This document shows, piece by piece, positions 1 to 7,504 of a stretch of DNA of 64,000 nt (positions are counted from its first letter, which is position 1; every line of letters begins with the position of its first letter). Location: assembly GCA_000335715.1 (NCBI GenBank), contig AMYZ01000001.1, positions 62,001 to 126,000 of the forward strand, written 5' to 3'. The translations under genes were made by a program, and so were the position numbers. The stretch is from a beta proteobacterium L13. GTDB taxonomy: Bacteria > Pseudomonadota > Gammaproteobacteria > Burkholderiales > Chromobacteriaceae. The notes under the pieces are model-generated. The model saw only the letters and a list, made by a program, of their open reading frames with translations, was not told the DNA's origin and ran no database searches.

Positions 1-316
1 GTCGGCTTTTACCGCCAGGATGGTGTCGTCGTCTTCTTCGGCCTTGCCCATTTCAAACAGCTCGCCGCAGTCGGCCAGGGTGTTGGCGATGCCTTCGATC
101 ACCAGTACCACGTCTTCCAGCTGCTTGCGTTCACGGCCGAGTTCTTGTGCCTTTTTGGGGTCGTTCCAGATATCGGGGTCTTCGGTGAGGCGGCTTACTT
201 CTTCCAGACGGTCTTTTTTACCGTCGTAGTCAAAGATACCCCCGGATATCGGTGTTGCGGGTAGTCAGATCGTCGATCTGAGCCTGAATTTGATTGAGTA
301 CTTCAGCTTCAATCAT
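1..316 (-). CDS. prfB: Peptide chain release factor 2, 5' part (runs off left edge)
   Basis: RF2 recognises UGA/UAA stop codons and releases the finished peptide at the ribosome. The gene starts at ATG 316-314 behind a GGAGG at 327-331. It reads 28 codons, beginning MIEAEVLNQIQAQ, to an in-frame TGA at 232-230, then continues in the +1 frame as YDGKKDRLEEVSRLTEDPDIWND, the standard RF2 N-terminal helical domain. The stop-codon recognition and GGQ domains lie beyond base 1. The interrupted frame is the programmed frameshift typical of RF2, not a mutation. It lies downstream of mdh on the same strand, with a terminator between them. Confidence 0.93.
230..245 (-). promoter_or_regulatory. RF2 programmed +1 frameshift site
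   Basis: On the minus strand the bases read CCGGGGGTATCTTTGA: a Shine-Dalgarno-like GGGGG, then the slippery CTT codon and the TGA stop. This is the classic autoregulatory element. Low RF2 slows termination at TGA and favours slipping into the +1 frame, which makes full-length RF2. The usual AGGGGG is CGGGGG here, a small variation. Confidence 0.92.
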
Positions 317-378
317 GGTATTGCGACCTCCAAAAAGAGCAATATAAACAAGATGACAGGGTATTTCAGTAAAGACAA

Positions 379-402
379 AAAGCGCACCTTGCGGTGCGCT
401 TT
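379..402 (-). terminator. Rho-independent terminator after mdh
   Basis: A 10-bp perfect stem (AAAGCGCACC/GGTGCGCTTT, loop TTGC) lies 20 bases past the mdh stop. Read on the minus strand it runs into a T-rich tail. Confidence 0.8.
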
Positions 403-421
403 GGGCTGAACGGCTAGCTCA

Positions 422-1402
422 TTAACCCAGCAGGTGGGCTACGCCAGCGCGCTCTTCTTCCAGTTCGTTCAGGGTAACGTTGATGCAGCTACGGCTGAAT
501 TCGTCGATTTCCAGGCCTTGTACGATGGTGTACTGGCCGTTTTCGCAGGTTACCGGGAAGCCGAACATTACGTCTTTCGGAATGCCGTAGGAGCCATCGG
601 ACGGGATGCCCATGGTAACCCATTTACCGTTGGTGCCCAGTACCCAGTCGCGGATGTGGTCGATGGCAGCGTTGGCCGCAGAGGCAGCAGACGACAGGCC
701 ACGGGCTTCGATAATGGCGGCGCCACGTTTGCCTACGGTAGGCAGGAACACGTCGCGGTTCCACTCGTGGTCGTTGATCATGTCTTTTACCGATTCGCCA
801 TTGATGGTGGCGTAGCGGTAGTCAGCGTACATGGTCGGGGAGTGGTTGCCCCATACGGCCAGCTTCTCGATGTCGGCCACGGCTTTGCCGGTTTTGGCAG
901 CCAGTTGCGACAGGGCGCGGTTGTGGTCCAGGCGCAACATGGCGGTGAAGTTGTTCGGGTTCAGGTCCGGAGCCGACTTCATGGCGATGTAAGCGTTGGT
1001 GTTGGCCGGGTTGCCTACTACCAGTACCTTCACGTTGCGGTCTGCCACTTTGTTCAGGGCTGCGCCTTGTACGGTGAAGATCTCGGCGTTGGCGGTCAGC
1101 AGGTCTTTGCGTTCCATGCCTTTGCTGCGTGGGCGGGCGCCTACCAGCAGGGCTACTTGTACATCCTTGAAAGCCACTTCCGGGTCATCGGTAGCGACCA
1201 TGCCGGCCAGCAGCGGGAAGGCGCAGTCTTCCAGCTCCATCATCACGCCTTTTACAGCGGTTTGTGCCTGTGGCAGGTCCAGCAGCTGCAGGATGACCGG
1301 TTGGTCTTTACCCAGCATTTCGCCACTGGCAATGCGGAACAACAGGCTGTAACCAATCTGACCGGCTGCACCAGTAACGGCAACGCGAACGGGGGCTTTC
1401 AT
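422..1402 (-). CDS. mdh: Malate dehydrogenase (NAD)
   Basis: Interconverts malate and oxaloacetate with NAD in the TCA cycle (cytosolic). The 326 aa match the usual length of the Proteobacterial type that starts [19 protein letters not shown], with the Rossmann glycine motif at about 11-17. RLDHNRA and the catalytic-histidine segment WGNHSPT are visible. The start has a strong AAAGGAGA ribosome site. The gene is transcribed away from the GntR gene and the TCA cluster, and has its own terminator, so it appears to be a separate unit beside the cluster. Confidence 0.95.
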   Translation of the reverse strand: MKAPVRVAVTGAAGQIGYSLLFRIASGEMLGKDQPVILQLLDLPQAQTAVKGVMMELEDCAFPLLAGMVATDDPEVAFKDVQVALLVGARPRSKGMERKDLLTANAEIFTVQGAALNKVADRNVKVLVVGNPANTNAYIAMKSAPDLNPNNFTAMLRLDHNRALSQLAAKTGKAVADIEKLAVWGNHSPTMYADYRYATINGESVKDMINDHEWNRDVFLPTVGKRGAAIIEARGLSSAASAANAAIDHIRDWVLGTNGKWVTMGIPSDGSYGIPKDVMFGFPVTCENGQYTIVQGLEIDEFSRSCINVTLNELEEERAGVAHLLG

Positions 1403-1559
1403 CGATGTACTCTCCTTTGGACTTGGCGATGGATGCGTAGCGCATGCTCTTCCTTGCGCATGCTGCTTTGCAATACTGGCTTCGAGTGTAGCACGCCAAG
1501 TTCAATTTGTGGGTATCAAGGCGGGTGATGCGGCGCAGCATGATTTAGGCTTGTCTTGT

Positions 1560-1573
1560 GTCTTATATAAGAC
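1560..1573. promoter_or_regulatory. Palindromic candidate operator of the GntR regulator
   Basis: GTCTTATATAAGAC is a perfect 14-bp palindrome in the mdh/GntR intergenic region, 40 bp upstream of the regulator's ATG. GntR-family operators commonly have GT at one end and AC at the other, as here. It may mediate autoregulation and perhaps control of mdh. The function is inferred from position and symmetry only. Confidence 0.5.
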
Positions 1574-1613
1574 TAACCTTTACGCTTGATTTATTTGATG
1601 TTAAAAAGAACAC

Positions 1614-2342
1614 ATGCACGCAAAGTCGCTACATCGATTACCGCTTTACCAGCAGGTAAAGCTGCAGGTGCTGGAACGTATTGCCGAGGGGGAGTGGGCC
1701 AGTAACGAGCTACTACCCAGCGAGTGGGATCTGGCAGACCAGTTTGCGGTAAGTCAGGGCACAGTACGCAAGGCTTTGACCGAACTGGTCAACGACGGTG
1801 TGCTATACCGCCAGCAGGGCAGGGGTACGTTTGTGTCGGCACCGCTGGATGACTGGGCCGGCCTGGCGATGGTGTCGCCAGGTTTGCTGGCTGAAAAGCC
1901 GGACCGTCTGCTGCGCGAGTTTCTGGGTGTTAGCCGTGTGCACGCGCATGAGGAGTTGGCCGCAGCCATGGGTTTGCGCCGTAGTGCACCTTTGCACCGC
2001 ATCCGCATGCTGTGGCGCATGCAGGGGCAGGTGGTGGCGCTGGACGATGTGATGCTGCCGGTAGAGCGCTTTGATGCCATCGATACCCGCTGGCTGCGCC
2101 AGATGCCCGGTGTGTGGTCGCTACTGCAGCAGCACTTTGGCGTGCGCTTGCGGGTACAGGCCGAGCAGTGGCGGGCGATTTTGCCCGGGCGCGAAGAAAT
2201 GCAGCTGCTGGCCGTGGCAGACGGTGTGCCGCTGTTGCAGTACTTGCGGCTGTCTTGCGATATGCAGGGCGTGCCGGTGGAGTGGCGCGAGCGCTGGTGT
2301 GTGACAGACAAATTTGGCCTGATACGTCAGGGAAATCCCTGA
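1614..2342 (+). CDS. GntR family transcriptional regulator, HutC subfamily
   Basis: The 242-aa DNA-binding protein has an N-terminal winged helix-turn-helix (about residues 8-75, including LPSEWDLADQFAVSQGTVRKAL and the wing GRGTFV) and a C-terminal UTRA effector-binding domain (about 95-235), the HutC layout. The effector is unknown. It lies between divergent mdh and the co-directional sdhCDAB operon, so a role in controlling TCA genes is plausible but inferred. One TTGGCCGCA repeat lies inside at 1956. The start ATG at 1614 is the first in frame. Confidence 0.85.
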   Translation: MHAKSLHRLPLYQQVKLQVLERIAEGEWASNELLPSEWDLADQFAVSQGTVRKALTELVNDGVLYRQQGRGTFVSAPLDDWAGLAMVSPGLLAEKPDRLLREFLGVSRVHAHEELAAAMGLRRSAPLHRIRMLWRMQGQVVALDDVMLPVERFDAIDTRWLRQMPGVWSLLQQHFGVRLRVQAEQWRAILPGREEMQLLAVADGVPLLQYLRLSCDMQGVPVEWRERWCVTDKFGLIRQGNP

Positions 2343-2564
2343 TTTGAAGGCCAGTTGTGTGGCTGGATGGTCTTTGTCTGACTGTTTGGCGTCCGCAGCC
2401 GGGCGCGGTTTTGATAGAATCTCAGGGACATGTTGCACCTGCAGCATCGGTTCGACATGTTTTGATGGGTGGGAGTGCTGTGCTGGCTCCCGTTCCGATG
2501 GCCCCTGCAACCATGGTGGGGGCCGGGTATAACCACTTGGTACATGCACATCCAAGGAAGCTCT

Positions 2565-2939
2565 ATGCAGAAGCAACGACCTAAGCACTTAGATCTGGGC
2601 AAGATCAGGCTGCCTCTTCCGGGCATCGTCTCGATCCTGCACCGAATCAGCGGTGTGGCACTGTTTTTCTCGCTGCCACTCCTGATCTATCTTCTGAGCG
2701 GTTCGCTCAGTTCCGCAGAAACCTTCGACAGCTATCGCGCCGTAGTTGCCCATCCCCTGATGAAACTGATCCTGATCGGCTTCCTGTGGGCATTCCTGCA
2801 TCACGCTGTAGCCGGCATCCGTTTCCTGCTGCTCGATATTCATAAAGGTCTGGAACTGCAGACCGCACGCGCTACTGCCAAGCTGGTGCTGGTAGTCAGC
2901 CTGTCTCTGACTGTGATTCTGGGGGCCATCCTATGGTAA
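2565..2939 (+). CDS. sdhC: Succinate dehydrogenase cytochrome b556 subunit
   Basis: Membrane anchor of complex II that helps bind heme b and ubiquinone. The start was chosen at ATG 2565 (MQKQRPKHLDLGKIRLPLPG) because it follows AAGGAAG and matches family N-termini; a longer frame upstream is not convincing. The product is 124 aa with three predicted membrane helices and the family segment SILHRISG. The TAA overlaps the sdhD start by 7 bases, suggesting translational coupling. It is the first gene of the sdh run. Confidence 0.93.
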   Translation: MQKQRPKHLDLGKIRLPLPGIVSILHRISGVALFFSLPLLIYLLSGSLSSAETFDSYRAVVAHPLMKLILIGFLWAFLHHAVAGIRFLLLDIHKGLELQTARATAKLVLVVSLSLTVILGAILW

Positions 2940-3277
2940 ACCGCAACGTCGTTGGTGCTCACTACGGCCTGCGCGACTGGATCATGCAGCGTGTGACTGC
3001 CGTGATCATGCTGGCTTACACCGTCATGCTGGTGCTGTTCCTGCTGGCCATGCCGGCGGGCTACGAAGGCTGGAAAGCCCTGTTCAGCCTGACCTGGGTA
3101 AAGGTTCTGACCCAAACTACCCTGCTGGCGCTGTTCCTGCACGCCTGGGTAGGTATTCGTGACCTGTGGATGGACTACATCAAGCCGGTAGGCGTTCGCC
3201 TGGCACTGCACTCCGTAACTGCAGTATGGCTGGTGTCCTGTTTTATTTATTCGCTTAAGGTTGTATGGGGGCTGTAA
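2933..3277 (+). CDS. sdhD: Succinate dehydrogenase hydrophobic anchor subunit
   Basis: Second membrane anchor of complex II. The 114 aa contain three hydrophobic helices; the histidine in the second half (LFLHAWVGIRDLWMDY) is the likely heme-ligand region. It starts inside the end of sdhC (ATG 2933) and its TAA shares a base with the sdhA ATG, so sdhCDA are tightly coupled. Confidence 0.92.
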   Translation: MVNRNVVGAHYGLRDWIMQRVTAVIMLAYTVMLVLFLLAMPAGYEGWKALFSLTWVKVLTQTTLLALFLHAWVGIRDLWMDYIKPVGVRLALHSVTAVWLVSCFIYSLKVVWGL

Positions 3278-5043
3278 TGACTGTACCCGTTCGTCGATTT
3301 GATGCAGTAATTGTTGGCGGCGGCGGCGCAGGTATGCGTGCTGCTCTGCAACTGTCCGAGTCCGGCCTGAAAACTGCCGTACTTTCCAAAGTATTCCCGA
3401 CCCGTTCGCACACTGTTGCTGCTCAAGGTGGTATCTCCGCCTCGCTGGGCAACGTGCAGGAAGACCGCTGGGAATGGCATATGTACGACACCGTAAAAGG
3501 GTCGGACTGGCTGGGCGACCAGGATGCCATCGAATTCATGTGCCGCAAGGCACCGGAAGCCGTGATCGAGCTGGAACACTTCGGTATGCCGTTCGACCGT
3601 CTGGAAAACGGCAAGATCTACCAGCGCCCGTTTGGCGGCCACACCCAGAACAACGGTGAAACCCCGGTTCAGCGCGCCTGTGCCGCTGCCGACCGTACCG
3701 GCCACGCCATGCTGCACACGCTGTACCAGCGTAACGTGCGCGCCAATACCCAGTTCTTTGTCGAGTGGATGGCACTGGACCTGATCCGTGACGAAGCTGG
3801 CGATGTAGTGGGTGTTACCGCCCTGGAAATGGAAACCGGCGAGGTTTACATCTTCCACGCCAAAGCCGTGCTGTTTGCTACCGGCGGTGCTGGCCGTATC
3901 TACGCCGCTTCCACCAACGCCTTCATCAACACCGGTGACGGCCTGGGTATGTGCGTTCGCGCAGGCATCCCGCTGGAAGACATGGAGTTCTGGCAGTTCC
4001 ACCCGACTGGCGTAGCCGGTGCCGGTGTACTGATTACCGAAGGTGTGCGTGGCGAAGGCGGTATCCTGCTGAACGCCAACGGCGAGCGCTTCATGGAGCG
4101 CTACGCACCGAACCTGAAAGATCTGGCCCCACGTGACTTCGTGGCCCGCTCCATGGAGCAGGAAGTGCTGGAAGGCCGTGGTTGCGGCCCGAACAAGGAC
4201 TACGTGCTGCTGAAGCTGGACCACCTGGGCCCGGACATCATCAAACAGCGCTTGCCTGGCATTCGCGAGATCGCCATCAAGTTTGCCGGCGTAGACCCGA
4301 TCAAAGAGCCGATTCCGGTTATCCCGACTTGCCACTACATGATGGGCGGTATTCCGACCAACTACCGTGGCGAAGTGGTGATCCCGCAAGGCGACAACCC
4401 GGAAGCCCGCGTAAATGGCTTCTATGCTGCCGGCGAATGCGCTTGCGCCTCCGTACACGGTGCCAACCGTCTGGGTACCAACTCCCTGCTGGACCTGGTG
4501 GTATTCGGCAAGTCGGCCGGCGACAGCATGGTCGAGTTCATCCGCAACGAAATGCCTACCTGGAAACCGCTGCCGGCCAACGCCGCCGAGCGTTCCCTGG
4601 CACGTATCAGCCGCCTGGACAACCAGACCAACGGCGAAGACGTGACCGAAGTACGTACCGCCATGCAGCGTACCGTTCAGGCACGTGCAGCCGTATTCCG
4701 CAACTCGGAAAACCTGGCACTGGGCGTGAAGGAAATCCAGGAAGTGGCCGAGCGCGTAAAACGCATCCAGATCAAGGACAAATCCAAAGTCTTCAACACC
4801 GCGCGTGTCGAGGCGCTGGAGCTGGAAAACCTGATCGAAGTGGCTGTGGCTACCCTGATCTCCGCCGATGCGCGTAAAGAGTCCCGTGGCGCCCACGCCC
4901 ACGCCGACTTCCAGCAGCGCGACGACGAGGTATGGATGAAGCACACCCTGTACTACGGCGATGACCGTCGCCTGACCTACAAGCCCGTGCACACCAAACC
5001 GTTGTCGGTGGATTACATCCCGCCGAAAGAGCGTACTTTCTAA
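3277..5043 (+). CDS. sdhA: Succinate dehydrogenase flavoprotein subunit
   Basis: Catalytic subunit that oxidises succinate to fumarate using covalent FAD. The ATG at 3277 (MTVPVRRFDAVIVGGGGAGM) was preferred over an in-frame ATG 12 bases upstream because it fits the TAATG overlap with sdhD. The product is 588 aa, the family length. The dinucleotide-binding glycines are at about 13-19, the FAD-attached histidine is H45 in RSHTVAAQGG, and the substrate-loop arginine lies in HGANRLGTNSLLDL. It sits on the cytoplasmic face, attached through SdhB to SdhCD. Confidence 0.97.
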   Translation: MTVPVRRFDAVIVGGGGAGMRAALQLSESGLKTAVLSKVFPTRSHTVAAQGGISASLGNVQEDRWEWHMYDTVKGSDWLGDQDAIEFMCRKAPEAVIELEHFGMPFDRLENGKIYQRPFGGHTQNNGETPVQRACAAADRTGHAMLHTLYQRNVRANTQFFVEWMALDLIRDEAGDVVGVTALEMETGEVYIFHAKAVLFATGGAGRIYAASTNAFINTGDGLGMCVRAGIPLEDMEFWQFHPTGVAGAGVLITEGVRGEGGILLNANGERFMERYAPNLKDLAPRDFVARSMEQEVLEGRGCGPNKDYVLLKLDHLGPDIIKQRLPGIREIAIKFAGVDPIKEPIPVIPTCHYMMGGIPTNYRGEVVIPQGDNPEARVNGFYAAGECACASVHGANRLGTNSLLDLVVFGKSAGDSMVEFIRNEMPTWKPLPANAAERSLARISRLDNQTNGEDVTEVRTAMQRTVQARAAVFRNSENLALGVKEIQEVAERVKRIQIKDKSKVFNTARVEALELENLIEVAVATLISADARKESRGAHAHADFQQRDDEVWMKHTLYYGDDRRLTYKPVHTKPLSVDYIPPKERTF

Positions 5044-5063
5044 GCGGCGACCAGGAGATCAAC

Positions 5064-5768
5064 ATGACCAAAGCCCGTTTTTCCATTTACCGCTACGATC
5101 CGGACAAGGACGCCAAGCCGTACATGCAGGATTACGAGATCGAGCTGGGCCCGAACGACGTAAAACTGCTGGACGTGATCGTGAAGCTCAAAGCCATGGA
5201 CGACACCCTGTCGTTCCGTCGCTCCTGCCGCGAAGGTATTTGTGGCTCTGACGCCATGAACATCAACGGCAAGAACGGCCTGGCCTGCGTGACCAACTGG
5301 GCTGACCTGAAACAGCCTATCGAGCTGCGCCCGCTGCCTGGCCTGCCGGTTATCCGCGACCTGATCGTGGACATGACCCAGTTCTTCAAGCAGTACCACT
5401 CGATCAAGCCTTACGTGATCAACGACACGCCGCCACCAGAGCGCGAGCGCCTGCAATCGCCGGAGGACCGTCTGGAGCTGGACGGTCTGTACGAGTGCAT
5501 TCTGTGCGCCTGTTGCTCTACTTCCTGCCCGTCTTTCTGGTGGAACCCGGACAAATTCGTTGGCCCGGCCGGCCTGCTGGCCGCCTACCGCTTTATCGCG
5601 GATACCCGCGATCTGGCGACCAACGAGCGTCTGGACAACCTGGAAGACCCGTATCGCCTGTTCCGTTGCCACACCATCATGAACTGCGTGGATGTGTGCC
5701 CGAAAGGTCTGAACCCGACCAAGGCGATCGGCAAGATCAAAGACATGATGGTTAAGCGTGCCGTATGA
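5064..5768 (+). CDS. sdhB: Succinate dehydrogenase iron-sulfur subunit
   Basis: Passes electrons from FAD to ubiquinone through three Fe-S clusters. The 234 aa carry 2Fe-2S ligands C55, C60, D63 and C75 (CREGICGSDAMN...), then the two ferredoxin-type groups CILCACCSTSCP and CHTIMNCVDVCPKGLNP for the 4Fe-4S and 3Fe-4S clusters. A ribosome site (CAGGAGATCAAC) precedes ATG 5064. Its stop overlaps the sdhE start by 4 bases (ATGA). Confidence 0.97.
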   Translation: MTKARFSIYRYDPDKDAKPYMQDYEIELGPNDVKLLDVIVKLKAMDDTLSFRRSCREGICGSDAMNINGKNGLACVTNWADLKQPIELRPLPGLPVIRDLIVDMTQFFKQYHSIKPYVINDTPPPERERLQSPEDRLELDGLYECILCACCSTSCPSFWWNPDKFVGPAGLLAAYRFIADTRDLATNERLDNLEDPYRLFRCHTIMNCVDVCPKGLNPTKAIGKIKDMMVKRAV

Positions 5769-6013
5769 CCGACATCGATCCGGTTGAAATAAAACGGATC
5801 CGCTGGCGCTCGCGCCGTGGTTTGCTGGAACTGGACATTGTGCTGGAGCGTTTTCTGGCCAATGGTTTTGACCAGCTCACCACGGCCGAGCTTGCCGCGT
5901 ACAGGAAGTGCCTGGAGCTGGGCGACAACGACTTCCTGGACTACGTAAACGGCAAAGCGGAAGTAGACGATCCCGAGCTGGCACACATTATCGGGATTTT
6001 GCGGGCGGTTTAA
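5765..6013 (+). CDS. sdhE: FAD assembly factor SdhE
   Basis: Small protein (82 aa) that promotes covalent flavinylation of SdhA. It shows the conserved RGLLELD (RGxxE) motif near residue 19, which is the SdhA contact site in characterised homologues. Overlap with sdhB by ATGA implies translational coupling and matches its job of maturing the complex encoded just upstream. Formerly annotated YgfY/CptB. Confidence 0.93.
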   Translation: MTDIDPVEIKRIRWRSRRGLLELDIVLERFLANGFDQLTTAELAAYRKCLELGDNDFLDYVNGKAEVDDPELAHIIGILRAV

Positions 6014-6070
6014 GGCCTGCAAGCAGCAAAACAAATTACAACGACCACAAACTGAACTGGGAGTATTGCT

Positions 6071-7360
6071 GTGGAAAACAATCGTAAAGTGACGCTCACC
6101 TACAACGACGGTAAAGACAATCTGGAGATGCCGGTACTGAAAGGTACCCTGGGTCCGGATGTAGTCGATATCCGTGCGTTCTCCAAAACCGGTATGTTCA
6201 CCTTTGACCCCGGCTTCCTGGCTACCGCCAGCTGCGAGTCGCAAATCACCTTTATCGATGGTGACCTGGGTCAGCTGTACTACCGTGGTTACCCTATCGA
6301 ACAGTTGGCCGCAAAGAGCGACTACCTGGAAGTGTGCTACCTGCTGCTGAATGGCGAGCTGCCAACTGCAGAAGAGCGCAAGGTATTCGAGCGCGGCATC
6401 ATGCGTCACAACATGCTGCACGACCAACTGATGAGCCTGTTCAAAGGCTTCCGTCGTGATGCCCACCCGATGGCTGTAATGGTGGGTGTGGTTGGCGCAC
6501 TGTCTGCCTTCTACCACGACTCGCTGGACATCAATAACCCGGAACACCGCAAGATCTCGGCCCATCGCCTGATCGCCAAGCTGCCGAACATTGCAGCCCA
6601 GGCGTACCGCTACAACAAGGGCCTGCCGTTCTCTTACCCGAAAAACGGCCTGACCTACGCCGAGAACTTCCTGCACATGATGTTCTCTACCCCGTGCGAA
6701 GAGTACAAGGTGAACAAGACCCTGGCCCTGGCCCTGGATCGCATCTTCACCCTGCACGCCGACCACGAGCAGAACGCGTCTACCTCTACCGTGCGTCTGG
6801 CTGGCTCCTCCGGTGCCAACCCGTTCGCATGTATCGCCGCCGGTATCGCCTGCTTGTGGGGCCCGTCCCACGGTGGCGCCAACGAGGCTGTACTGAAGAT
6901 GCTGGACGAAATCGGTTCGGTAGAAAACGTACCGGCGTTCATGGAAGGCGTGAAGAACAAGACCCACAAGCTGATGGGTTTTGGTCACCGCGTGTACAAG
7001 AACATGGACCCGCGCGCAGCCATCATGAAAGAGACCTGCGACGAAGTGCTGAACGAGCTGGGCCTGCACAACGATCCGAAGTTCAAACTGGCCATGGCGC
7101 TGGAAAAAATCGCCCTGGAAGACCCGTACTTCATCGAGCGCAAGCTGTACCCGAACGTAGACTTCTACTCCGGTATCGTGCTGTCGGCTATCGGTATTCC
7201 GGTATCCATGTTCACCCCGATCTTCGCCCTGGCACGTACCGTGGGCTGGATCTCGCACTGGGCTGAAATGATTGCCGACCCGGCAATGAAGATCGGCCGT
7301 CCGCGTCAGCTGTACACCGGTGCCCAGCGCCGCGACTACATCCCGCAGGAACAGCGTTAA
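6071..7360 (+). CDS. gltA: Citrate synthase (type II)
   Basis: Condenses acetyl-CoA and oxaloacetate to citrate. The 429 aa show the catalytic histidine regions [11 protein letters not shown] and [15 protein letters not shown], plus the hexameric-type N-terminal beta domain ([30 protein letters not shown]). Translation starts at GTG 6071, supported by GGGAG at 6060-6064 and the family N-terminus; I see no better ATG. A TTGGCCGCA repeat is embedded at 6305 (encoding LAA). A hairpin terminator follows. Confidence 0.96.
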   Translation: MENNRKVTLTYNDGKDNLEMPVLKGTLGPDVVDIRAFSKTGMFTFDPGFLATASCESQITFIDGDLGQLYYRGYPIEQLAAKSDYLEVCYLLLNGELPTAEERKVFERGIMRHNMLHDQLMSLFKGFRRDAHPMAVMVGVVGALSAFYHDSLDINNPEHRKISAHRLIAKLPNIAAQAYRYNKGLPFSYPKNGLTYAENFLHMMFSTPCEEYKVNKTLALALDRIFTLHADHEQNASTSTVRLAGSSGANPFACIAAGIACLWGPSHGGANEAVLKMLDEIGSVENVPAFMEGVKNKTHKLMGFGHRVYKNMDPRAAIMKETCDEVLNELGLHNDPKFKLAMALEKIALEDPYFIERKLYPNVDFYSGIVLSAIGIPVSMFTPIFALARTVGWISHWAEMIADPAMKIGRPRQLYTGAQRRDYIPQEQR

Positions 7361-7368
7361 TCGCTAAC

Positions 7369-7400
7369 AAAAGGTTGGCCGCCATGCGGCCAACCTTTTT
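7369..7400 (+). terminator. Rho-independent terminator after gltA, built on the GGTTGGCCGC repeat
   Basis: A 13-bp perfect stem (AAAAGGTTGGCCG/CGGCCAACCTTTT, loop CCATG) is followed by further Ts. One arm contains the exact TGCGGCCAA core at 7385-7393. It separates sdh-gltA from sucAB. Confidence 0.85.
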
Positions 7401-7504
7401 GCGGTGAAGAGCGTTCTGTCAAAAAGAGGCGTGTGGCTACCCGCATAGCTCTTTTTGTCAAAACGGTTTTTGCAAAGCAGCAACGCAGACAAAAGGGTCG
7501 AATA

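Noticed and set aside
230-245. prfB as a pseudogene because of the in-frame TGA
   Set aside because: The TGA is the conserved programmed frameshift signal of RF2.
3247-4992. A 581-codon open frame antisense to sdhA, and similar long antisense frames at 5585-7258, 7364-9226, 9632-11548, 37623-39545 and 39821-41650
   Set aside because: They mirror well-identified genes on the other strand, show no domain or signal, and are expected from high GC and biased codon use.
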